Below, piece after piece: positions 1 through 6,414 of a stretch of 20,169 bases of DNA (position 1 is its first letter; each line of letters opens with the position of its first letter). The position numbers and the translations under genes are program-made. The notes beneath the pieces were generated by a model. The model searched no databases, was not told the DNA's origin, and saw nothing but the letters and a program-made list of their open reading frames with translations. Source of the stretch: an uncultured Oscillibacter sp. GTDB taxonomy: Bacteria; Bacillota; Clostridia; Oscillospirales; Oscillospiraceae. The stretch spans positions 1 to 20,169 of the forward strand of contig CAMMCS010000013.1 in assembly GCA_946494635.1 (NCBI GenBank). The letters run 5' to 3'.

Positions 1-166
1 CGTCCTTGCCGGCCCGGTGCTCCAGCTTCTCCACGATTTTCAGGGCGCTGTCCACGGTGGCGTGGGACGGTGCGCCCTTCAGGTTCACCACGGCGCCGAT
101 GCCGCAGGCGTCATGCTCTGCGGCTGGGTCGTAGATCTGGTTTATTCTCTGGCTTGGTTCCCTCAT
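1..166 (-). CDS. gltB: Glutamate synthase large subunit, N-terminal fragment (runs off the window)
   Basis: Only the first 55 or so codons lie in the window. The reading begins MREPSQRINQIYDP and reaches HDACGIGAVVNLKG, then ALKIVEKLEHRAGKD. This matches the start of the large (alpha) subunit of glutamate synthase. Cys21 in the DACGIG motif is the expected nucleophile of the class II glutamine amidotransferase domain, exposed after removal of a short propeptide in the family. The enzyme transfers the glutamine amide to 2-oxoglutarate to give two glutamates. The ATG at 164-166 follows a strong AGGAGGTGG Shine-Dalgarno. It lies 42 nt after the ANTAR gene, in the same direction as glnA, so the three are probably one nitrogen-assimilation operon. 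The rest of the enzyme (FMN and FeS domains) is outside the window. Confidence 0.9.
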   Translation of the reverse strand, partial: MREPSQRINQIYDPAAEHDACGIGAVVNLKGAPSHATVDSALKIVEKLEHRAGKD

Positions 167-208
167 TGGAACCACCTCCTTGTTGTCTTGTCGGGCCTCC
201 TGCTCCCG

Positions 209-763
209 TCAGCGCGAATACCGCTCCAGAATCAGACGGGCGGTATCCGCCAGCTTCAGCCCCGCGTCCATGCTGCGCTTCTGGAGAAAGCGGTGGGCCT
301 CCGCCTCGGTCATAAGGTTGACCTCCATCAAAATCGCCTTGGCCTGGCGAACCAGGCGCTCCTCCGCCTCGCTGCGCTGGGGACGGGAGTGCTGCGGAGC
401 CGGAGGGCCTCCATGCCCTGTTCCGAACTGCAGAAGCAGGTCCAGGGAGGCAAAGAAATCCGCGCGGGTGGCGGGCGTTGCGAGCTTGAACAGATTTTCC
501 CCGGAACACAGCTCCAGATTCCCGGGAGAGGAGATGACCAGCAGCGGGGCAATCCCCTGCAGGTCTGCGGCCAGCATTTCCGCGGTCATGTCCCGCAGGC
601 GGAATCCGCAGATCACGACGGCGTCGCTCAGCTTCCGGACCATACGAATTGTATCCGCCCCGCTGAAGCAGCATGCATACGGGGACAGTCCGCCGGACGA
701 CAGCAGGCGGGCGATCTGGTCGTGGGCTTTTTCAGTTGCAAAGGCCTGCACGATCCGGTCCAT
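209..763 (-). CDS. ANTAR-domain RNA-binding antiterminator (NitR-like) with degenerate receiver domain
   Basis: The protein has 184 residues. Residues 134-182 (EERLVRQAKAILMEVNLMTEAEAHRFLQKRS...) fit the ANTAR three-helix RNA-binding domain, which in this family binds hairpins in nascent mRNA and prevents intrinsic termination. The N-terminal ~115 residues resemble a receiver fold, but the position where the phospho-accepting Asp normally ends strand beta-3 reads VVICGFRLRD. Phosphorylation is therefore doubtful. The gene sits 46 nt after glnA and 42 nt before gltB; a similar arrangement with an ANTAR protein called NitR is known from solventogenic clostridia (from memory). The start has SD GAGGAGGGG. 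The role inferred here is nitrogen-responsive antitermination, most obviously at the terminator in the glnA leader. The domain call is firm; the target and signal are inference. Confidence 0.85.
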   Translation of the reverse strand: MDRIVQAFATEKAHDQIARLLSSGGLSPYACCFSGADTIRMVRKLSDAVVICGFRLRDMTAEMLAADLQGIAPLLVISSPGNLELCSGENLFKLATPATRADFFASLDLLLQFGTGHGGPPAPQHSRPQRSEAEERLVRQAKAILMEVNLMTEAEAHRFLQKRSMDAGLKLADTARLILERYSR

Positions 764-809
764 CGCGATTCCCCTCCTCTCTGCGGGCCTGGTGAAAGGG
801 CTGTGCGGA

Positions 810-2129
810 TCAGTAGGTTACGAGATACCGCTCCAGCTCCCATTGGGAGACCTGCGCCTCATAGGCCTGGCACTCCTGCCGCTTTCCGGCGATATACTGC
901 TGGGTGACATGGGTGCCAAGGGCGTCGGTGACGACGGGATCTGCCTCCAGCGCGCGGATCGCCTCCTCCAGAGAGCGGGGCAGCCGCCTGATCCCGGAGG
1001 CCTCCCCCAATTCATAGAGATTGCCTCTGAGTGCCTCAGGCGGCGTGAGCTGCTGTGCGATCCCGTCCAGCCCGGCGGCCAGGCATACCGCCAGGGCAAG
1101 ATAGGGATTGCAGGCGGGGTCCGGGCAGCGGAGCTCCACGCGGGTGGAGCTGCCCCGGGGTGTGGGAACCCGGATCAGGGCGGAGCGGTTCCCCATGGAC
1201 CAGGCCAGGTGGCAGGGGGCCTCGTAGCCGGGGACCAGCCGCTTATAGCTGTTCACCAGCGGGTTGGTGACGGCGCAGAATCCCTGCACATGCCGCAGCA
1301 GCCCTGCGATGAACTGATAGGCCAGCGGGGACAGATTCCGGGGATCTGCCTCATCGAAAAAGGCGTTTTCCCCGTCCCGGAACAGGGACATGTTCACATG
1401 CATCCCGCTGCCGGCGGCGCCGTTGACGGGCTTGGGCATGAAGGTGGCGTGAAGGCCGTTTTTCTGGGCCAGGGTCTTCACCGCCAGCTTGAAGGTCATA
1501 ATGTTGTCCGCGGCCTCCAGCGCGCCGGTGTATTTCAGGTCGATCTCGTGCTGGCCGGCGGCCACCTCGTGGTGGCTGGCCTCCACCTCAAGGCCCATCT
1601 GCTCCAGGTTCAGGCAGATCTCCCGGCGGGTGCCCTCCCCGTGGTCCAGGGGGCCCAGATCGAAATAGCCGGCCTCATCGGTGGTCTTGGTGGTGGGCTT
1701 GCCGTTTTCGTCGGTGTGAAACAGGAAAAATTCCAGCTCCGGCCCCACATTGAAGGACAGGCCGAGCTCCTCCGCCCGGCGCAGGACCCGTTTCAGCACG
1801 TTCCGGGGATCGCCCACGAAGGGGGTTCCGTCCGGATTGTGTACATCACAGATCAGTCGGGCCACCTTGCCGTACTGGGGCCGCCAGGGCAGGATGGCAA
1901 AGGTGTCCAGGTCCGGCCACAGGTACTGGTCGGATTCCTCCACACGGACGAATCCCTCGATGGAGCTGCCGTCCATCATGATCTGGCCCGCCAGCGCCCG
2001 CTGGATCTGCGAGGCTGTGATCGCCACGTTTTTCAGCTGGCCGAAGATGTCTGTAAACTGCATGCGGATAAACTGGATATCCTCTTCCCGGACCAGCCGG
2101 ATGATATCCTCCCTGGTATAATGACCCAT
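810..2129 (-). CDS. glnA: Glutamine synthetase type I (alpha subgroup)
   Basis: Makes glutamine from glutamate, ammonia and ATP as a cytoplasmic dodecamer. The chosen start gives 439 residues (MGHYTREDIIRLV...), the usual length for the short Firmicutes GSI-alpha form. The ATG at 2127-2129 has an AGGAG 8 nt upstream. A second ATG at 2135 is only 2 nt from that SD, and a longer reading upstream would cross the leader terminator. Visible motifs are DGSSIEGF (53-60), metal-binding Glu residues in GPELEFFLF (from 129), HHEVAAGQHEIDL (186-198), NGAAGSGMHVNMSL and the PTPRGSSTRVELR segment. Arg62 lies where Bacillus GS uses Arg for feedback inhibition. The adenylylation segment of the beta subgroup is not apparent. 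It is the first gene of the glnA-ANTAR-gltB cluster and is probably controlled by attenuation in its leader. Confidence 0.97.
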   Translation of the reverse strand: MGHYTREDIIRLVREEDIQFIRMQFTDIFGQLKNVAITASQIQRALAGQIMMDGSSIEGFVRVEESDQYLWPDLDTFAILPWRPQYGKVARLICDVHNPDGTPFVGDPRNVLKRVLRRAEELGLSFNVGPELEFFLFHTDENGKPTTKTTDEAGYFDLGPLDHGEGTRREICLNLEQMGLEVEASHHEVAAGQHEIDLKYTGALEAADNIMTFKLAVKTLAQKNGLHATFMPKPVNGAAGSGMHVNMSLFRDGENAFFDEADPRNLSPLAYQFIAGLLRHVQGFCAVTNPLVNSYKRLVPGYEAPCHLAWSMGNRSALIRVPTPRGSSTRVELRCPDPACNPYLALAVCLAAGLDGIAQQLTPPEALRGNLYELGEASGIRRLPRSLEEAIRALEADPVVTDALGTHVTQQYIAGKRQECQAYEAQVSQWELERYLVTY

Positions 2130-2205
2130 TTTCATGGCTCCTTTCCAATGGTAACTGCGGATGTCTGACAGCAGGGGACCCCCCTCTGAAATTGCGCCTG
2201 AAAAG

Positions 2206-2247
2206 CAAAAAAGAGCAAAGAATACCGCCAAAGGGCGTCCTTGCTCT
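2206..2247 (-). terminator. Leader terminator (attenuator) upstream of glnA
   Basis: On the minus strand AGAGCAAGGA pairs with TTCTTTGCTCT (10 bp with one G-T). Enclosed is a tight CGCC-CTTT-GGCG hairpin, followed directly by a run of about six T. This is a good intrinsic terminator placed between the glnA promoter (predicted start near 2251) and the glnA start codon. Full-length glnA mRNA therefore requires read-through. The ANTAR protein encoded just downstream of glnA is the obvious candidate antiterminator. The 5' arm holds AAGGAC between two GC pairs, with A1 and G4 as in ANTAR hexaloops, but the supporting stem is weak. Confidence 0.85.
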
Positions 2248-2257
2248 CAGTGATGCC

Positions 2258-2287
2258 ATTATACGGTCAGAGGCCGGAAATTGTCAA
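2258..2287 (-). promoter_or_regulatory. glnA promoter
   Basis: Perfect -35 TTGACA (2282-2287) and perfect -10 TATAAT (2258-2263) on the minus strand, with 18 bp between. Predicted start is near 2251, giving a leader of about 120 nt that begins almost at once with the attenuator hairpin. The 166 bp beyond it (2288-2453) shows no convincing gene. Confidence 0.88.
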
Positions 2288-2453
2288 GACAGTCTGCCGG
2301 GGCGGAAATCGGCGGCGGGGAATTTTGTGAGAGTTTCTAAAATCGCGGGCTTCCGGCATCTCCGGCCTGTAAATTTCCATGATGGGGGGGAGACGTTTTG
2401 AATGCGCGCCGCGGCGCCCAGCCCCCCGGCCCGGCGGCAATTCCGGGGGAAAG

Positions 2454-2488
2454 GGGCCGCGGGCAGGATGGCGCCCTGCCCGCGGCCC
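2454..2488 (-). terminator. Terminator hairpin after the response regulator gene
   Basis: Perfect 14-bp GC stem: GGGCCGCGGGCAGG (2454-2467) with CCTGCCCGCGGCCC (2475-2488), 7-nt loop, starting 1 nt after the stop codon at 2490. The following minus-strand bases are C-rich with only three T, so termination may be leaky. It separates the two-component genes from the glnA operon. Confidence 0.75.
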
Positions 2489-2489
2489 T

Positions 2490-3173
2490 TCAGGTGTCTG
2501 ACGGCATATGATAAAGGCGGCTTGGCCGGCCCCCGGTGTCGTACTTCACCGTGCTGGAGACCTCGCCCTGGTTTGCCAGGTAGTTCATATAGTGGCGCAC
2601 CGTCACGGCCGACAGTCCCGTCTGCCGGGCGATGGCCTCGCTGGACAGCCCCTCCGCCGGCGCGGTCCGCAGGCACGCGCGCAGCCGCTCCAGCGTGATC
2701 TCCTGCAGCCCCTTGGGCGGGATGGCGCCCGGCTCCTGCCGGAGAGCGGGCGCAGCAAACATCTGGTCCAGCGTCTTCTGCTCAAGCACGCCGCAGGACA
2801 TGGCCTCCCGATGGAAGCAGAAGGCGTCCAGCGCCTGCTGGAACCGCTGCCGGGTGAAGGGCTTTACCAGGTAGTCCATCACCCCCAGCTTCAGCAGGGC
2901 GTCCACCGTGCCCGCATCGTGGGCGGCCGTCACCATGATGACATCCGCAGCGACCTTTTGGCTCCGCAGGGAGCGCAGAAGCTCCAGGCCGGAGATCCGA
3001 GGCATGTAGACGTCCAGGATCAGCAGATCCACCGGATTTTCCAGCAGCCAGTCCCGGGCGGAACAGCCGTCCTGAAAGGTGTTTTCCACCTGGAAACGGG
3101 GATCGCCCTCCACATAGCTCTGATTCAGAAACGACACCATGGGGTCATCTTCCACAATTACGACTCGGTACAA
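2490..3173 (-). CDS. Response regulator, CitB/DcuR-type
   Basis: The protein has 227 residues. Residues 1-120 are a receiver domain with acidic residues Glu8-Asp9-Asp10, phospho-acceptor Asp54 in LILDVYMP, Thr82 and Lys104 in LVKPF. After a linker, residues ~150-220 form a helix-turn-helix of the CitB/DcuR group (SSEAIARQTGLSAVTVRHYMNYL). Such regulators usually activate transport or catabolism genes for citrate or C4-dicarboxylates. The start is a TTG at 3171-3173 with GGGAGG 7 nt upstream. It overlaps the end of the kinase gene by 16 nt, implying translational coupling. No transporter target is in the window, so the regulon is unknown. Confidence 0.92.
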   Translation of the reverse strand: MYRVVIVEDDPMVSFLNQSYVEGDPRFQVENTFQDGCSARDWLLENPVDLLILDVYMPRISGLELLRSLRSQKVAADVIMVTAAHDAGTVDALLKLGVMDYLVKPFTRQRFQQALDAFCFHREAMSCGVLEQKTLDQMFAAPALRQEPGAIPPKGLQEITLERLRACLRTAPAEGLSSEAIARQTGLSAVTVRHYMNYLANQGEVSSTVKYDTGGRPSRLYHMPSDT

Positions 3174-4786
3174 TCCAAATCCTCCCCCAGCCGGTTCTCC
3201 CGGCGGAATGTGACAAAAAATGAGGTTCCGACGTCCGGGGCCGATTCCACCCGGATGCTGCCCCGATAGGCGTCAGCGACTTCCCGCACCAGGGCCAGGC
3301 CGGTCCCTCTGCCGGGGCCCTTGGAGGACACATTCCGGTCAAACAGGTGCTCCCGGATGCTGTCCGGGATCCCCGGGCCGGTATCCTCCACGCACAGAAG
3401 GAGGCTCTCCCTGGTCTCACGGATGCTGACGTATACCTCCCGGGGCTCCCGGTGGGACTGATTGAGCCCCTCGATGGCGTTCTCGATCAGATTCCCCATG
3501 ATCGTAACGCAGGCGCTGGGCGACAGCCAGGGACTGTCCGCCTGCAGGGAGCTCTCCCGATCCAGGATCAGGCGGATGCCCAGCTCGCTGGCCCGGCTGG
3601 TTTTGCCCACCAGCAGTGCCGCCACGGAGGGCTCCTGGATCTGGCGGACAATGCGCCCCACCGCCTCCTGATGGGTGTGGGAGGTGTCCAGGATGTACTG
3701 CTGGGCCCGCTCCGGCTGGCCCAGCTCCAGCAGGCCCAGGATGACGTGGAGCTTGTTCGTGAACTCGTGGGTATAGGCCCGCATGGCCTCCACCAGATGG
3801 TGAACGCCGGTGAGGTCGTTGGTGAGCCGCGTCACCTCTGTGCGGTTGCGGAAAATACCCACCGCCCCGGCCGGGGCACCGCCCTCGGAGAGAGGGAGCC
3901 AGTCTGACAGCACCCGGATTTCCTGGGACGGCGTCAGGGGCACGTTGTATTCCGCCTGCCCGGTGCGCAGCACCTGCTCCATGGTCGGGCAGGAATACAC
4001 CTCCCGCAGGGGCCTTCCCAGGACGGACTGCCGGTCCAGGGAGAGCATCTGGGCAGCGGCATCATTGAGGAAAATGATGCCGGCGCTCTTATCGACGGCG
4101 AGAACCCCTTCCTCCAGGGCCTCCAGGATATCCTCCCGCTGGAGAAAGCGCCTGGCAAAGGCGGCGGGCTCATAGCCCAGAAGGGTATCCTTGATGCGCC
4201 GTGACAGCCGCATGGCCAGCAGGGCTCCAACCGCCGCGGTCAGCAGGCCGATGGCAAGAAAACGCAGGACTGTGGAAGCCACGGCCTGCGCCATGCTTCT
4301 GGTATATACGCCCACCACCACATATCCCGCCGGGGTACCGTCCGTACCCCATACCGGGGCGTAGGCAGAGTGGTCAGAGCCCAGAGGGCCGGTCTCGTCA
4401 GAGGTGTACGGGGAAGCCCCCTCCAGCGCCCGCATCTGGGCCTGGCCGGCGTAAACCGTTCCGACCAGCTCGGGCTGCGTCGCGTAATACAGCTTGTTTT
4501 CCGTATCCGCCACCAGGATCAGATCAATGGTGGGAACATCCGTGGCCCGTTCCAGAAAAGCGGCCAGCTCCTCCTGGGGGGCCTGGCCTGTCAGCGCGTT
4601 CCGGACCAGGGGGGTCTCAGCCAGGATGTAGGCGGAGTTGAGAAGATTGCTGTCCAGTGATTCCCGATCGCTTTTCAGGGTAAGATAGAGGCTGCCGGCA
4701 CAGGACAGAACGATGGAGACCGTGATGATGACCATGGCCATCCGCATCAGCTGATCCTGGACCGACGTCCTGGCGGGACCAGACAT
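3158..4786 (-). CDS. Sensor histidine kinase, CitA/DcuS-type
   Basis: The protein has 542 residues from the ATG at 4784-4786, which follows an AGGAGG SD. Domains in order are: TM1 about 14-36; an extracytoplasmic sCache/PAS sensor about 37-165; TM2 about 172-193; a cytoplasmic PAS about 215-320; and a dimerisation helix with phospho-acceptor His340 in YTHEFTNKLHVILGLLELG. The HATPase domain follows, with N-box NLIENAIEG (432-440), DTGPGI (468-473) and GRGTGLAL (492-499). The order is that of DcuS and CitA. In the sensor domain, the segment where those proteins often carry an HPNP-type ligand motif reads YYATQPELVG, so citrate or C4-dicarboxylate binding should not be assumed. It is transcribed divergently from the ATP synthase operon. 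Confidence 0.92.
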   Translation of the reverse strand: MSGPARTSVQDQLMRMAMVIITVSIVLSCAGSLYLTLKSDRESLDSNLLNSAYILAETPLVRNALTGQAPQEELAAFLERATDVPTIDLILVADTENKLYYATQPELVGTVYAGQAQMRALEGASPYTSDETGPLGSDHSAYAPVWGTDGTPAGYVVVGVYTRSMAQAVASTVLRFLAIGLLTAAVGALLAMRLSRRIKDTLLGYEPAAFARRFLQREDILEALEEGVLAVDKSAGIIFLNDAAAQMLSLDRQSVLGRPLREVYSCPTMEQVLRTGQAEYNVPLTPSQEIRVLSDWLPLSEGGAPAGAVGIFRNRTEVTRLTNDLTGVHHLVEAMRAYTHEFTNKLHVILGLLELGQPERAQQYILDTSHTHQEAVGRIVRQIQEPSVAALLVGKTSRASELGIRLILDRESSLQADSPWLSPSACVTIMGNLIENAIEGLNQSHREPREVYVSIRETRESLLLCVEDTGPGIPDSIREHLFDRNVSSKGPGRGTGLALVREVADAYRGSIRVESAPDVGTSFFVTFRRENRLGEDLDCTES

Positions 4787-4810
4787 TGCGCACCCCCTCC
4801 TTTCCTGCAC

Positions 4811-4839
4811 AGTATAAGAGACGCCGGGAAAGATGTCAA
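4811..4839 (-). promoter_or_regulatory. Promoter of the sensor kinase / response regulator operon
   Basis: Minus-strand -35 TTGACA (4834-4839) and -10 TATACT (4811-4816) with a 17-bp spacer. Predicted start is near 4804, leaving a short leader of about 18 nt before the kinase ATG. It diverges from the ATP synthase promoter about 75 bp away. Confidence 0.85.
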
Positions 4840-4914
4840 TGGACTGCGTGCCGGACGGGCCTGCTTCGCAGGCGTGAAAAGTTATTTTCTTTACTTTTTT
4901 TACTTTCCAAAGGG

Positions 4915-4943
4915 TTTTCAAATTTCGGCCGGCGGATTATGAT
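4915..4943 (+). promoter_or_regulatory. Candidate promoter of the ATP synthase operon
   Basis: -35 TTTTCA (4915-4920), 17-bp spacer, -10 TATGAT (4938-4943). This is the best sigma-A match in the kinase-atpB gap. Its start would fall near 4950, just ahead of the atpB SD. Upstream lie a small inverted repeat (CCTGC-TTC-GCAGG, 4859-4871) and a T-rich stretch (4882-4907) that could act as an UP element or regulatory site; that role is inference. Confidence 0.5.
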
Positions 4944-4968
4944 GCCAGCATCAAAGGAGGTGAAGGGG

Positions 4969-5664
4969 TTGGAGGCGTTGAAAGAGGCCCTGATGGGCGC
5001 GCTGGAGAACCATGTGGCCTTTACGATCCCAGTCCTGGGCGGAATCCCTGTGGCTGACGCCGTGGTGGTCACCTGGATCGTCATGGCGGTCTGGATGATC
5101 CTGGCCCTGGCGCTCACCCGGCGCCTGAGCGTCCGAAGCCCGGGCAGGGTCCAGACGGCGCTGGAGGCGGCTGTGGCGTTTCTCAACGGATTTGCCCGGG
5201 ACACCATCGGCCCGCACTGGCGGAGCTTCGCGCCCTATCTGGGAACGGTGGCGCTGTATATCGGGCTGTCAAACCTCATTGGTATTTTCGGCCTGACGCC
5301 GCCTACAAAGGACATCAGCGTCACCGCCGCGCTGGCCGTGATGAGCCTGGTGCTGATCTACGGGGCCCAGTTCCGGTACAATGGACTGCTGGGCGGGCTG
5401 AAAAAATTCGCGGAGCCCATGCCGCTGCTGCTTCCCATCAACCTGATGGAGGTGGCGATCCGGCCGATGGCGCTGTGCATGCGGCTGTTCGGCAATATCG
5501 TGGGCGCCTTTATCATTATGGAGCTCATCAAATTCCTGGTACCGGCGGTGGTGCCGGCGGTGCTGAGCATCTATTTTGACCTGTTTGACGGACTGATCCA
5601 GATGGCAGTCTTTGTATTCCTCACCGCCCTGTTTACCGGAGAGGGGATCAAGGACGCCGCATAA
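4969..5664 (+). CDS. atpB: ATP synthase Fo subunit a
   Basis: A 231-residue multi-pass membrane protein that forms the ion half-channels beside the c-ring. The essential Arg is Arg172 in CMRLFGNIVGAF. The PINLMEVAIRP segment before it and the GLTPPTKD loop are typical of subunit a. The start chosen is the TTG at 4969-4971, 8 nt after a perfect GGAGG in AAAGGAGGTGA. The in-frame ATGs at 4939 and 4942 have no SD and overlap the predicted -10 box. It is the first gene of the operon; no atpI is seen upstream, where the divergent kinase begins. Confidence 0.95.
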   Translation: MEALKEALMGALENHVAFTIPVLGGIPVADAVVVTWIVMAVWMILALALTRRLSVRSPGRVQTALEAAVAFLNGFARDTIGPHWRSFAPYLGTVALYIGLSNLIGIFGLTPPTKDISVTAALAVMSLVLIYGAQFRYNGLLGGLKKFAEPMPLLLPINLMEVAIRPMALCMRLFGNIVGAFIIMELIKFLVPAVVPAVLSIYFDLFDGLIQMAVFVFLTALFTGEGIKDAA

Positions 5665-5693
5665 GCAGATGACAGACGAAAAGGAGAATGATT

Positions 5694-5912
5694 ATGACCG
5701 TTGGAATGATCGCCGCAGGGCTTGCGGTTATGACCGGCATCGGGGCCGGCATCGGAATCGGCATCGCCACAGGCAAGGCCAGTGAGGCCATTGCCCGTCA
5801 GCCGGAGGCTGCCGGCAAGATCAACAGCACGCTGCTGCTGGGGTGCGCTTTGGCAGAGGGAACGGCCATCTTCGGCTTTATCACCGCGCTGATTATGATT
5901 TTCATGGGCTAA
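5694..5912 (+). CDS. atpE: ATP synthase Fo subunit c (proteolipid)
   Basis: A 72-residue double-helix hairpin that forms the rotor ring. The polar loop carries RQPE (35-38) and the ion-carrying carboxylate is Glu55 in CALAEGTAIFGF. Compared with Na+-binding c subunits such as Ilyobacter, the Gln in the first helix is Ile (GIGIGIATGK) and the Ser after the Glu is Gly, so the Na+ ligands are missing and H+ coupling is predicted. The start at 5694 has AAGGAG 7 nt upstream; the ATG at 5688 is too close to it. It lies 29 nt after atpB. Confidence 0.95.
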   Translation: MTVGMIAAGLAVMTGIGAGIGIGIATGKASEAIARQPEAAGKINSTLLLGCALAEGTAIFGFITALIMIFMG

Positions 5913-5925
5913 GGGGGCGTTCCCA

Positions 5926-6414
5926 ATGCTGGATTTCCAGCTTTCAACCATCGTGTTTACCATTGTGAACCTGCTGGTTCTGTACGGATTCCTGCGGAAA
6001 TTCCTGTTTGGCCGGGTCAATGCCGTGCTGGAACAGCGGGAAAAGCTGATCCGGGAGCAGGTGGAGTCCGCTGAGGCCGGCCAGGCCAGGGCCAGGGAGC
6101 TCCAGAGCCAGTATGAGCAGAAGCTGTCCGGCGCCCAGGCGGAGGCCGAAAAAATCCTGGCGGACGCCAGGACCCAGGCCCAGAAGGCCTATGACGACCA
6201 GATTGCCCAGGCCCAGGAGGCGTCCCGCCGGATCCGGGCGGAGGCGGAGGCCCGCATCGCCGCCAAGGAACAGGAGATGCTCCGCGGCGTGCGGCAGGAG
6301 GTAGCCCAGCTGGCGGTGCTGGCGGCATCTCAGGTGGCGGGGAAAAATCTGGACCGGGAGACAGACCGGGCCATGGTGGAGGAATTTTTGTCAGAGGCAG
6401 GTGACCGCGCATGA
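5926..6414 (+). CDS. atpF: ATP synthase Fo subunit b
   Basis: The protein has 162 residues. One N-terminal membrane helix (about 5-27) is followed by a long charged coiled coil rich in Ala, Glu, Gln and Arg (about 35-140), the peripheral stalk. The C-terminus (QVAGKNLDRETDRAMVEEFL) is the part that normally contacts delta. Length is standard, so this is not the b-delta fusion known from mycobacteria. SD AAGGGGG lies ahead of the ATG, 13 nt after atpE. Its TGA overlaps the ATG of the next gene (ATGA). Confidence 0.95.
   Translation: MLDFQLSTIVFTIVNLLVLYGFLRKFLFGRVNAVLEQREKLIREQVESAEAGQARARELQSQYEQKLSGAQAEAEKILADARTQAQKAYDDQIAQAQEASRRIRAEAEARIAAKEQEMLRGVRQEVAQLAVLAASQVAGKNLDRETDRAMVEEFLSEAGDRA

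Noticed and set aside
180..2168. Plus-strand open frame of over 650 codons opposite glnA and the ANTAR gene
   Set aside because: The minus strand encodes clearly conserved glutamine synthetase and ANTAR proteins; the plus frame has no recognisable content.
2228..2250. A canonical two-hairpin ANTAR binding site in the glnA leader
   Set aside because: Only one hexaloop-like element (AAGGAC between GC and GC) is visible, with a two-pair stem, so I do not list it as a feature.
2267..2380. Possible 37-codon minus-strand peptide (MEIYRPEMPEARDF...) upstream of glnA
   Set aside because: No Shine-Dalgarno, it runs through the glnA -35 box, and there is no similarity I recognise.
4786..4968. Upstream ATG starts (4939, 4942) or a longer N-terminus for atpB
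   Set aside because: No SD, overlap with the candidate -10 box, and the TTG at 4969 has an ideal SD and gives the normal length.
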